Shown in pieces: positions 48,959-58,730 of a stretch of 64,000 nt of DNA; the stretch's first letter is position 1; every line of letters begins with the position of its first letter. A model generated the notes under the pieces. The model did not search any database and had not been told where the DNA came from. It saw only the letters and a program-made list of their open reading frames with translations. Source of the DNA: Strigops habroptila (Eukaryota; Chordata; Aves; Psittaciformes; Psittacidae); contig NC_044288.2 in assembly GCF_004027225.2 (NCBI RefSeq), positions 2,262,719 to 2,326,718 on the forward strand. Direction: 5' to 3'. Position numbers and translations under genes: made by a program.

Positions 48959-51489
48959 GTACCCAGAGGGATGCTGGGGCTGGGATGCCCTTTTGCTCAC
49001 CTCCACATTGGCCACCAAAAAAGGCCCCATAAGGAGAGACGGTGACAAGTGTCTGAGAGCTGTCAGGGTGATGCTGAGCCCAGAGGAGCTGATGCAGCCT
49101 TTTGGTGTGGAGACAGGGAATAGCGCGCTGAGCTGGAGGGATTTTACTGCCTTCATGTCTGGCCATGGTAGCTGTGCCAGAAGGTGAGATTAGAGGGTTC
49201 ATGAACTTGCTGCATGACATACAGCGTTTTCTATCAAGCAAAGGGATATTTAATCACTTGGAATTGCTACCAGGAATTAGCACTGGAAACTATTATTAAG
49301 CATTACTATTATTAAAGATCAGATTTTTCCCTAAATGCCCTAAATTCCACTCTAATTGCGGTGGAATATTTAAGACCTATAGCATACAGCAAAGGTTGGT
49401 CAGGAGCTCCCCACCCATCTCGTGTCACATCGGAAATCGAGCCGTCAGCTACATGAGACTATTCCTAGACCATTCCCAAGTGTCTGCTTCGTTTTTCAGC
49501 AAAACTCCAGCCCTTCAGAATGCACCGATTTGGGTTTTCAACTCGAAACTTTCCTTCCTGAAATGTCCCCGAACAAAAGGAGATGTTTTTGCTTTTGACA
49601 ACCAATATAGTCCCACCCTGATGCTCTTGATTTGACATGATGCGAGCCTGAACATGGATGCGAAGGAAGGGGCAATCCCGACTACTGTTGGATTGCCTGT
49701 GACCCTTCCATGGGCTGAAGGCTCAGCATCAGCCCTTACGAGACACTAGAGAATCCAACCCCGAGGAGCACAGGGGTGTGTTGTCCCCCCACGTCCCTCC
49801 CTTTTCCACGCAGGATGAGGCAGCTTTGCTTTCCCTCTCTGCTAGGGAATGACTGGGGTGCCTGGCAAGCAGGGGACCCAGGTCCCTCCTGGAAACCTGC
49901 TGAAGGAAGACATTGCCTGGGATGGTTTTCCATGAGAAAACAGGATTTTATTGGAATCAAATCCTTCCCTGGGAACTTGTCAACTTTCCTGCCATTTCCT
50001 CCAGGAAGCCTCCCAGAACCACTTTGACTTTCTTGTTTCAGCAGTGTCAAAATGTTTATTCCGCTCATGTCAAAACACCCAAGTTCATTTCGGGAAAGTA
50101 AAAACGTTTCGTTTCGACTTTCCTCGTTCCATTCACTCCACTTTCCCCTTCATCTTGCCTGGAAGTGCGTTTGCATCCACACTGCTTGGGACCCCGGCGC
50201 CCCGCGGACGGGCACATGAGGCCTTCCAAAGGCTCAAAGTAGGATTTGGGTGGATTTTCATGGCACAGGACGTGCTGCACGTGTGGCTTTGCCTCTCTTT
50301 ACCTCTCTGCAAGGCAGAGAAGATGGCTGGCACACTGCTGGGCACACATGGGGTTTGCCCTGGGGAGCAGATGCTGTGGGGCTCTGTGTGGTGCATGTTG
50401 GAGGTCCCCCTGTTCACATCATTCTGAGACCATTAGCATCTCTGCTCTGGAGACAGGCTGAGAGAAGGCTGTCACCTTCACCATGGGCAGAATACCCTTG
50501 TCTGCAAGGGTAAATTCTGCTTTAAGGTGGGGAAACTGAGGCAGCAGGTGAGCAAGACCATGTTTGTGCAGCACCGGGTACTGGTGAAGCACTGGGGTCA
50601 CCGGGCAAGGAGGTCCAAGCGCCGTCACTCAAGGGATGAGGTGGCTCAGGGTGACCACAGGGAGATGCACCTATTGTAGCGGAGGAGAAGACATGCTGCT
50701 GGAGAACCCAGGCAGGGAAAGGGACCCACGGGAGCAGCATGGGAAGGGTTGTGCAGGCTGGGACCTCCAGCTCGGCTTGGCACTGGGGAGCTGAGCTTGG
50801 GCTGGGCAATCCAGGCTGGAAGAGCGGGTGAGAAATGTGGGAGGGTTTTGGCTTCAAAGGCAAGACTGAGAGAAGAAACGCCACCAGGCTCCAAGTGGGC
50901 AAAAGGCTGCGGAGAGAGGAGGGAACGATCCTGCCCTGGGGCCCTTGGGGTAGGGGGAAGGGGACTGTGGGTGTAAACCATAGCAAGGAAATTTGGGATA
51001 GATCCCAGGAGAAACGCTCCGGGGAGGAGGGAGGCGCAGGGAGGTGTGGAGCTGGCTCCGTGCTGGGGGCTGCAGGGTCAGGGGAGGTTTTGGGGTCAGC
51101 TCCATCCTGCCTGGGCCAGCGGCACCAGCAGATGTGGGGCTCGGCAGCAGGTCGGGGGTCCAGGAATACAGCACCGGAATACAGCGCCTCATCCCGCAGC
51201 CAGATGTGCCATGGGGACACCAGGTGCCCGCAGGCAGGTTGGGTGTCGGGTCCCTCCTGCGTGCTGCATTGCATCTGTTATAATAAATGATATCGATTAG
51301 ATTAGACTCGATTCCATTATCGGAGCTGTCAGGCGACCACTTGGAGGCTGGGACCATGGGCTTCACAGCCGCTTGGGTGCCCTTAGCCCGTCTCCTCGGA
51401 CACGGAACGGGACCGGAGGAGAAGCACCGCATGTGAACAAGGTCAGGGCGGCCCTGGAGCATCCTCCGGTACCGGGGATGCAGGCACCG
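48959..51489. other. Proximal upstream flank of FOXO6
   Basis: 49190-49650 is AT-rich unique sequence with TATTATTAAGCATTACTATTATTAAAG-like content. From 50.7 kb, G+C rises toward the promoter. A GATAT/ATTAGATTAGAC stretch lies at 51276-51320. No gene seen. Confidence 0.4.
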
Positions 51490-51495
51490 TGTTTC

Positions 51496-51503
51496 TGACG
51501 TCA
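51496..51503. promoter_or_regulatory. Palindromic cAMP response element (distal)
   Basis: Perfect TGACGTCA, the full CREB/ATF palindrome. A one-base variant, TGACATCA, follows near 51527. A second perfect copy lies 139 bp downstream. Binding is inferred. Confidence 0.6.
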
Positions 51504-51588
51504 CTGCCACCTCACACCGCTCCGCTGACATCACACCGCGTCACCGCCCGGGCAGACCCCGCGTAGTCGCGGGCTGAGGGGCGGGGCC

Positions 51589-51596
51589 TATACAAG
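51589..51596 (+). promoter_or_regulatory. TATA-like element
   Basis: TATACAAG preceded by GGGGC and followed by GC-rich sequence. It is the only TATA-like string in the proximal promoter. It lies 46 bp upstream of the proximal CRE, so it may be fortuitous or may mark an upstream start. Confidence 0.35.
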
Positions 51597-51634
51597 GAGG
51601 GGGCGTGGCCCGTAGTAAAGGGGCGTGTCTTTGG

Positions 51635-51642
51635 TGACGTCA
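51635..51642. promoter_or_regulatory. Palindromic cAMP response element (proximal)
   Basis: Perfect TGACGTCA inside the longer palindrome GGTGACGTCACC, just downstream of the TATA-like box and GC boxes. CpG-containing CREs near start sites are the class usually occupied by CREB/ATF1. Confidence 0.65.
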
Positions 51643-51707
51643 CCCTCGGGGAGGGGTTTCGCTCCCCCCCACCCCCCCGCTCCGCGAGGCGTCCCGCCGG
51701 CGCCGCG

Positions 51708-51753
51708 CCAATGGGCGGGCGGGGGGGGCGTGCCCAAGGCACCTCCAGCCAAT
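51708..51753 (+). promoter_or_regulatory. Paired CCAAT boxes (NF-Y type)
   Basis: CCAAT at 51708-51712 (GCGCCAATGG) and 51749-51753 (AGCCAATCAG), same orientation, 41 bp apart or about four helical turns. Such spacing is common for tandem NF-Y sites 60-100 bp above CpG-island start sites. Confidence 0.55.
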
Positions 51754-51819
51754 CAGGCGGTGGCCGCGGCTCGGGGCAACGATGGTGGGGGGCGCCCGGG
51801 GCGCACGTGGGGCCGTGGT

Positions 51820-51912
51820 TGGGGACCGGGACCGGGACCGGAGGGGGCCGGGGGGGGGCCGGGGGGGGGACCGGGACTGGAGGGTTGGGGGGGGGGAGGC
51901 GGGGCGCCCGGT
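51820..51912 (+). promoter_or_regulatory. G-run cluster, potential G-quadruplexes
   Basis: GGGACC repeated three times, then several runs of 7-10 G separated by CC, ACC or TT. More than two overlapping four-tract quadruplex patterns can be drawn on the + strand. Long G runs are also error-prone in assemblies, so run lengths should be treated with caution. Confidence 0.55.
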
Positions 51913-52103
51913 CGGCTCCGCTCCGTCCCGCCCCGCCGGGGCACTCCCCTCCGCCGCTCTCCCCCCGCCCCTCCGGGCCCTCCCCCCCGGTGTCACGGCG
52001 GCGCCCGCATTCGGGGCCGGGCACGGCGGAGGGAGGGAGGGAAGGAGGGAGAGAAGGAGGCAGGAGCGGGCGAAGGAGCGATCGTAGCGGCGGCCGCCCC
52101 AGC

Positions 52104-52193
52104 ATGTGGCCCGCCCGCGCCGTGGCGGCAGCGCGGCGGCGGCGGCGGCGGCGGGCAGGTGCGCGGCCGCTGAAGCGGAGCGGGGGGGCGTAG
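52104..52193 (+). other. Upstream ORF 1 in the FOXO6 leader
   Basis: ATG at 52104 opens 29 codons that run through the CGG repeat as seven Arg and stop at 52193. It has A at -3 and T at +4. If the transcript starts above 52104 and this stretch is not spliced out, ribosomes would meet it before the FOXO6 start. Further short uORFs start at 52258 (8 aa), 52371 (14 aa) and 52448 (29 aa). Confidence 0.4.
52133..52154 (+). repeat. (CGG)n trinucleotide repeat in the 5' leader
   Basis: About seven uninterrupted GGC/CGG units. A second GCC-type run sits at 52203-52220. CGG runs in 5' leaders are prone to length change; this one is short. Confidence 0.8.
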
Positions 52194-52238
52194 GGGCGGG
52201 GAGCCGCCGCCGCCGCCGCCCTCGCCCGGCGCTGTCAG

Positions 52239-52244
52239 GTGCGT
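52239..52244 (+). promoter_or_regulatory. Candidate splice donor in the 5' leader
   Basis: CAG|GTGCGT is a near-consensus donor; a weaker CAG|GTGCGC lies at 52159. Paired with an acceptor below the T-tract (first AG near 52949) or at CCCAG|GT (52320), it would remove some or all of the uORFs. No transcript evidence is available. Confidence 0.3.
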
Positions 52245-52534
52245 GCCGCCCGCCAGCATGGCTCCGCCGCGCCGCCGGACTTAGCGCCGGGCCGCCCGCC
52301 CCTCCGCCTCTCCCCGCCCAGGTGCCCCCAGCACCGCCCGGCCCCGGAGGGCGCCGGTTCCCGGCTGAGGATGCCGCCCGCCGCCGGTCGCTCCGGTGCA
52401 TCTGTTGCTGCTTGACCGAGCCGACAACCCCGGTGCAGCCTCCGCCGATGGATGCGGCAGCCCCCGCGCCCTGCCCGCCCGCCGCCGCCCCGCTGGCCGC
52501 CGTGCCGGGAACGACTCCGGAGCTCCGCGGCCGG

Positions 52535-52615
52535 TAAAAAAAAAAATCATACAAACAACCGAGAAAAAAAAAAAAAAAAGGAAAAAAAAAAAGACCCAAA
52601 ACCAACCCAAACCCA
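52535..52615 (+). repeat. A-rich tract, left arm of a leader inverted repeat
   Basis: Runs of 11, 16 and 11 A separated by short breaks, ending in CCCAAAACCAACCCAAACC. Its reverse complement resembles the T-rich tract at 52861-52924. It lies inside otherwise extremely GC-rich DNA. Confidence 0.75.
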
Positions 52616-52860
52616 GCCCGCTCCCCCCCGCCCTGCCCGGCGCTGCTGGAGAGACCGATGGACATGCGGCACCCGCCCCGGCCCGCCGCTCCCGTTAACC
52701 TCCCGGTCCCCGGCGCGGAGCCGGGCAGAGCCGCCGCGTAGGGCGAGAGCGGCCGGACCCGGGGCTGCGGCCCCGCCGGGACCCGGCGCGGAGCGGCCCC
52801 TCCTCCCTCCTCCGCTCCACCCGAGCTCGGAGCCTTCTTCGCACTCTTCTCCCTCCCGTG

Positions 52861-52924
52861 TTTTGGGGGGTTTTTGGTTGTTTCTTCCTTTTTTTTCTTT
52901 TTTTTTTTTTTTTTTTTTTTTGGG
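52861..52924 (+). repeat. T-rich tract, right arm of a leader inverted repeat
   Basis: GGTTTTTGGTTGTTTC followed by T runs of 8 and about 25, ending 63 bases before the FOXO6 ATG. It could pair with the A-rich arm, or act as the polypyrimidine tract of a leader intron whose first AG is near 52949. Confidence 0.7.
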
Positions 52925-52987
52925 TGGAAACCGACCGTAACTCGGGGAGGGGGCTGCCGGGGGGGCGGGAGCGGCGGGGAGGGGACC

Positions 52988-53428
52988 ATGGAAGAGAAGC
53001 TCCAGGCGCATCAGGTGGAGATCGACCCGGATTTCGAGCCGCAGAGCCGGCCCCGGTCCTGCACTTGGCCTCTCCCGCACCCCGACTTCGCGGCGGAGGA
53101 GGACGATGGGGCCGCGGCCCCGGGGGGGCCCCCGGCGCGGGTGGCCGGTGGCGCGGAGGGGACCGAGAACGCGGCGGCCCCGGCGGAGCGCAGAGCCGCC
53201 GCCGCCGCCCCCCTGCCGCCTCCCGGCGCGGACGTGGGGCAGCTCCGCAAGGCCAAGACCTCCCGGAGGAACGCCTGGGGCAACCTCTCCTACGCCGACC
53301 TCATCACCAAAGCCATCGAGAGCTCGCCCGAGAAGCGCCTCACGCTCTCGCAGATCTACGACTGGATGGTGCGATACGTCCCCTACTTTAAGGATAAAGG
53401 AGACAGCAACAGCTCCGCCGGATGGAAG
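52988..53428 (+). CDS. FOXO6: FOXO6-like forkhead transcription factor, coding exon 1 (partial gene)
   Basis: Seen: 147 codons from an ATG in a good Kozak context (GACCATGG) to an AAG|GTACCT donor in phase 0. Residues 18-27 contain RPRSCTW, the FOXO N-terminal AKT/SGK site (Thr26 here; Arg21 and Arg23 at -5 and -3), which overlaps a 14-3-3 binding site. Residues 37-80 are acidic then Ala/Pro-rich low complexity. The forkhead domain begins near residue 93 (SRRNAWGNLSYADLI) and runs to SSAGWK at 147. Known: FOXO genes are split exactly after this Lys, with the DNA-recognition helix (NSIRHNLSLH) in the next exon. FOXO proteins are insulin/PI3K-AKT controlled nuclear activators that bind TTGTTTAC-like sites. 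FOXO6 rather than FOXO1, 3 or 4 is inferred from the short N-terminus with KL-AHQV, the spacing to the AKT site, RKAK before the domain, and DWMVRYVPYF. The frame stays open about 38 codons upstream through a poly-T tract, but those codons are low complexity and I reject them as coding. Exon 2 lies outside the window. Confidence 0.93.
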
Positions 53429-56400
53429 GTACCTGACCCCTCTCACCCCATCCCCGGCACAACTTTCCTCCCGCCTTCCCAATGCGTGGATGCTTCCCCC
53501 TGGGCTACCGGAGCTTTGCTGCTGGCTGGTGGGGTTGGGGGATCCCCGCTTGAATAAGGGCTAGGTTAAGTTTTGGGGAGAACCGGTGCCTCGTGGTGGT
53601 GTGTGTTGGAACCGTGTGTTGGTGTGAGCTGGTGCCCGGTTAACCCACCGGCCTGGGGCCGAGCTGAGCCCCGGGAGCGCGGGACGGCGGCGGGCGGGTG
53701 GTCGCGGTGTGCGAGCACCGGGGGACGGCGAGTGACGGTCCCACCACCATCACGGCTGTGCCCGCGGTGGCCCGAGCCGTGCCAGGTCCCTGCGCGCCGG
53801 TGTCGTGTCCAAACACGTGTCTCCAGGCTGGCTTCCCCCAGTGTGTCCCCCCCGTCTCATCCCCACCATCCCGGGGGCCATGCAGGGAGCACGCGGTCCC
53901 CTACGGCTCTGTGCTGGCATTCCCGTCTCTGTTCCCGGTTGGCACCGCACCGTGGGCTTGTTGGAAATCCCTGGTGCGGGCAGTGATTCCCCCTCTCACT
54001 CGGGGATGCATTGCACTGATCGTCCTGGCACGGGGGGTGCTGGGTCCTGGGGGGTCACACTGGCTCCTGCCCCTCTGCCTAACGCTCGCCTGGGAAGGGG
54101 GAAGAGATCCCTGTGTCCAGATGGTGTCAGTAAAAAGGAGCCGGTTTCTCTTAAGCCCTCCCCTAAGCCCTGTCACCTCCAGTGTGATTAGTGTGTAACG
54201 AGGCTTTGGAGGCTCTGGTACCAACCGCGGCCCTGGCACGGCGTGTCCTGGCCTTGGGGGTCTTCCTCGGTTGCAGATGGGGCTATTTCGGGGCAGGAAG
54301 CCCGGACTCTGTCCGTGGCACCGGTGGCCGGGCCATGGGAGCTGGTCTTGCATGGAGGCTGGGCATCCTCTCTGCCCTGCCCCACTCCTGATGGGGGGGC
54401 AGCGGCAGCCACTGTCCCCCCAGTGTGGAGAGTCACTGGAGCAGGTTTTGGGGGCTGTGGTGGTGGCAGGGGGTGGTTGTTGTGTGTGCGGGACTCTCAA
54501 CCCTCCGCCTGGAGCGAGAGCTGTGTGGCCCCGAGCATGTGCTGGGGGTGAACGGGCTCCCCAAGGCTCGGGACCACAGGGGACATGTGCTGATGGGATC
54601 TGGGGATGTGTTTTGTCAGGGCTGGGATGAGGAGCAAAGGGATTCCCAGGCAGCCCCATGTGTGTCGCTGGAGGCTTCGTGGTGTGTGATGTGCAAAGGG
54701 GAGAGGGTCAGGGTCTGGCTGATGTTGGCACGAAGGGGCATTTGCAGCAGCCGTGTAGGAGGGTGCATGGGTGCATTTGCATGGGTGCACCCTGGGATGG
54801 GACACTCTCCACCTTCCTGACCCATTTCCCAGTTGGAGCGGTGCTGGCACTCGGCTCAAACCTCCCATCCCATCCCAGTGCCTGCCTGGTGGGGCCAAGG
54901 GTTGCCCAGTGGAACACCAGGACGGGTGCCCATGGTATCCTGATGCTGGTGGTGCCCGATGCCACGCTGGCAGGGCGAGAAGCAGCATGCAGAGGCCTCC
55001 TTTGCTTGGTGCCCTCATCAGACACCACCATGCCAGGGGTTAAATATATTCCCCACAGCCCCAGGTCCCTCCTGGCTGTCCCCCTTGGGTGCCCTGTGGG
55101 TGGCTGGCAGCCGAGGGAGCACCGGGGCGATGGGCATCAATTCTGTGGTAAGGAGCTGCTGATGGAAGAGACCCTGGAGATGCCGGGTCCCTCCTGCCCC
55201 GGCCTGGGGGAAGCACAGTGGGTTTGGAGCATTTCATTCCCCAGAGCAGCGGTGTCGCAGCGTGGTCCTGGGTGTGATGGGCTGCTCCCTTCATCAGCAG
55301 CTCCACAACCTCCCTGTGCTGGGAGAGCTGGTGGTGGAGGGCTGGGAGCCTGGCCGAGGGCACAGCATCCCACGGGGCATCCCATGGCTGTGCGGTGACT
55401 TCTCCAAACTCTGCTCCAGCACTGGGGTCTGTTGCTGGGACCCCTTCCTGCATCCAGCTGGCCATGGGGATGCTGTGCCTGGCCGTGGTGTGTGGTGTTC
55501 CATCAGGTTACATTCCCCAGGCTGGTTAGTTATCCCAGAGGGGAAGGATAGTGCCCAGGGTGGGTACATTTTGGGGTCTCCTTCCCACCAACGTGCATGT
55601 TGCATGACATGGTTTGATGGCGAGGCAAACTGAGGCACAGGCTCTAAACCCCTCGGCCGTGCTCAGCAGCAGGACCAGGACCCAGCCCTGTCTAACGGGG
55701 TGTGAAGGGGCCACCCCCCCGTGTGTGCACGTTGGGCTCGTGCTCCGGGCGCTGCTGCTGCTTCCTGCTGCAGCGGGCACCCATTGACTGACAGTTCTGC
55801 TTAATTAGGGAGTTGTTATTTTATCAATTCCAAAGCGCTTGAAGTTTTCTGCTCCAGCTCACGCTTCCCACTTGTTAATGGGAAACCAACACCCTCCGTC
55901 AGAAAGGCAGCGGCGCTGATGCGTTCTAAAGGTTTCTGCTTGCTCCGGTTTGACATCCAAAATATAACAATCAAGCACTCAGCTGGTGGATGCCTGTCTG
56001 CTGCGGCTCTGACAGCGCTGAAATCCTTAATTCCCAGCCCTCCCCTACACCTCCTCCTCTTTTACGTTGCTGGGTTGGCTGCTCCTGGCTTGGGGGGCCC
56101 ACGGAGCTGGGAGCAGAGACACCCCCCCGTAAAGTGCCACCATCCCCTTGCAGGGCAGGATGGACATGAATTAGGGAGGGAGAAAAAGGGGTGGGAAGGG
56201 TGTTGGGGTGGGAGCATCGTGTTGCCCAAGGGTTTGGGGGGCTCCAGGGGCTTCACCTCCCCATGGGGTGTGGAGAACGCTGAGCCCCGGCCAGGAGAGC
56301 AGAACCATGGCCCTGTCCCCATGGGCACCCCAGGAGCTTCCTTTGGGGGAGCTGCTCCAGGCTCTGCGTGCTCCATCACTGGTGTCTCCCCAAGCCGAGA

Positions 56401-57869
56401 CCCTGCCCTATCCCGCTTGGATGGGGGCTCCTGCATCCAGCTGGAATGCTGCCCGTGCGGCTGGAGAGGCTCCAAACCGGTGCCTGGGGCTCACAGGGAT
56501 GACTGTCCCCGTGCAGAGGGCAGCGGGTGATGCCTCAGGGGGATGATGGGGTGACACAGCTCCGGGGGTGTCCTGGCTCTGGGGTGTACAACCAGCTCGC
56601 TCCCATCAGCATGAGGGGTGCTGGCTGGCTGGGGGGGCACGGCCGGGGTCAGGGCTCTCCCGCTGGGGGGGTTTGGGCTCAGCTTGGCTCCTCTCACGTA
56701 TTCTCATCCTCTCCATATATGGAGAATTTTCCAGCAGCACGGAGAAGCCTGGTGCTCCCTGGGGAGCTGCGGAGGGGCCGGGAGAGCCCGGGAGATCCTG
56801 GATGTCCCAGGGCTGAGCAGGGCTGGAGGAGTCCTCGAGGGGACTCCCCTGCTCCATCCCTGGATAAGCCTCCCCAGCTCTTATCCCCGCACATGCAATG
56901 CCTCTGGGGACCCCTCTGACCCTTTCCCTTTCCCGCAGCACCCATGGGATGCTGGGCTGGGGTCCATGACCCTTTATCATCCCAGGGCTGGAGCATGGGA
57001 TTCCTTATCCATCCCCGACTTCCCACAGGGATGGGGAGCCTGCTTGCTGCCCCCAGGCTGCGGGCTGTGCTCTGGTGCTGCTGGTGGCATGGCTGTGAGG
57101 AACCCCCAGGCTCTCTCCTCCTTCCCACCTCAGTTTTCTCCCTCCTTTTGGAGGTTTTCCTCTTCTTTATAATTTATTTCCCCCCCTCCCTTGTTCTGGA
57201 ATCGCTTTTCATGCAGCGCTAACTGCTGAAGTAACACAAACCTGCTAAATGGTCCAGCTTTATGATAGCATAAAAATGATACTACAGCAGTGAGTGGGGC
57301 TTTATTAAACCCAAGGGAAAGGCTCCAAATGAACAGCTTGCTCTGCTCTTCGCTTCCCTCCCTAATCCCCCCCTTTATTTTTAATAACCGCTGGAATATA
57401 AGCTACAGTTAAAGTCCTGTGGACTAGAAGAGCTCTCACAGCCTGTTGTTATCTCCGTCCATCCATCCCCATGTGTGGGTCCGGGTGTTCATCCCTCCCT
57501 CCCGCCTGCCTGGTGCTGGGATGGAAGATCCAGTGTCCTGGGCTGGGAAATGAGTTTCTTGGTGTTTGGGTTTGTATTTTAAAAGCCTTGTAAATGTTTT
57601 GTGGGGATGCAGGGGGTCGGGCCAGGCGAGATGTGGGAGCAAGCTGGAGCTCCTTAGGATCCTCATCGGGATGCTGTGGGAATGGGGTGTCCTCTGCGCT
57701 TAGGGAGTGGGGTTGGACACCTCTCACAGCGTGTCCTTGCAGAGGGAGCATGTAGGAAGGGGATGAATCTCCCTTCACCACCACTGCAGTGGGATCTGGA
57801 CACAGTCAGACCCCCAGCCCCAGGCAGCACCCTCCATCCCTGGGGTGCACCCCAAGCCCCACTGCTGCC

Positions 57870-58128
57870 ATGGAACCATGGGATGGTTTGGGCTGGAAGG
57901 GACCTTAGAGCTCATCCAGCTCCACTCCCCTGCCACGGGCAGGGACACCTTCCACTAGAGCAGGTTGCTCCAAGCCCCTGTGTCCAACCTGGCCTTGAAC
58001 ACTGCCAGGGATGGGGCAGCCACAGCTTCTCTGGGCACCCTGTGCCAGCGCCTCAGCACCCTCCCAGGGAAGAGCTTCTGCCTCAGAGCTCATCTCAATC
58101 TCCCCTCTGGCAGGTTAAAGCCATTCCA
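57870..58128 (-). mobile_element. CR1 retroposon fragment in FOXO6 intron 1
   Basis: ATGGAACCATGGGATGGTTTGGGCTGGAAGGGACC to TGGCAGGTTAAAGCCATTCC. It lies antisense to FOXO6. Confidence 0.94.
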
Positions 58129-58730
58129 ATGGGTCTCCCATGGGATGCTCCGGAGCTGGGTGTGGAGAGGCAGCTCCCTGCCCTCCTGCTCCCAATCACA
58201 TTCCTTTTAAGCAGCCCATCGTTTCCTGTGGCTCCTGCCTCCTGCTGGAGGTGGCTGCTGCGTGCTGTGGTGAAAGGCGCTGTGGGTTAGGGCAGGACAC
58301 GTGGGAGCTCCATTTGGGCATCATCCTGATGTGATGCCTCAGCCGGGAGCCAGGCAGGAGACCTCGAAGCCCGAGCACAACGTTTGTTTTCACCCACTGC
58401 TGGGATGAGAAGGAGCAGGCAGCCAGCACTGGGAAGGAGCATGGGGACCTCTAAAGCTGTCTCGTCCCCTCCTTCCCAGCAGGGATGCTCCAGCATCCCA
58501 GAGCATCCTGAGCTGTCACCTGTGGGTCTGGCCAGTGTCCAGTGCAGGACAGGATGATTGTGGGGTGCATGTGGCTGGTGCCTGCTCTTTCAGGAAGGGT
58601 CTCATCCCCATCACCCTGCCCTTGGAGCACCCCGCTGCATGCTGTGCCATGCTCCATGGCAGCAGGGAGGCTGCTGGGCTTTGCTGTCTGCTGGGGTTGG
58701 TGGCACTTTGTACCCAGGGATGTGGCAGCG

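Larger units (their letters stand above)
51490..52987 (+). promoter_or_regulatory. FOXO6: FOXO6 CpG-island promoter and 5' leader
   Basis: The base composition changes sharply near 51.5 kb to very high G+C with dense CpG, and stays so through exon 1. Within it are palindromic CREs at 51496 and 51635, a TATA-like TATACAAG at 51589, GC boxes around 51600-51625, and CCAAT boxes at 51708 and 51749 (the second AGCCAATCAG, a good NF-Y site). G-runs follow at 51820-51910. Everything up to 52987 is promoter or 5' untranslated leader. The transcription start cannot be fixed from sequence: a start near 51620 would suit the TATA-like box, and starts about 60-120 bp below the CCAAT boxes would suit dispersed CpG-island initiation. 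Confidence 0.8.

Noticed and set aside
1..51489. Exons of SCMH1, EDN2 or other expected neighbours
   Set aside because: No SCMH1 domain sequence and no endothelin cysteine pattern was found in any frame.
52874..52987. In-frame 38-codon N-terminal extension of FOXO6
   Set aside because: It would encode a poly-Phe stretch followed by Gly/Arg. FOXO6 proteins start near KL-AHQV, and the ATG at 52988 has the best Kozak context.
51640..52989. 449-codon minus-strand frame across the CpG island, and a 311-codon minus-strand frame at 52547-53482
   Set aside because: Pro/Arg/Gly/Ala-rich shadows of high GC content. They cross the poly-A/T tracts as Lys/Phe runs, oppose the FOXO6 exon and resemble no family.
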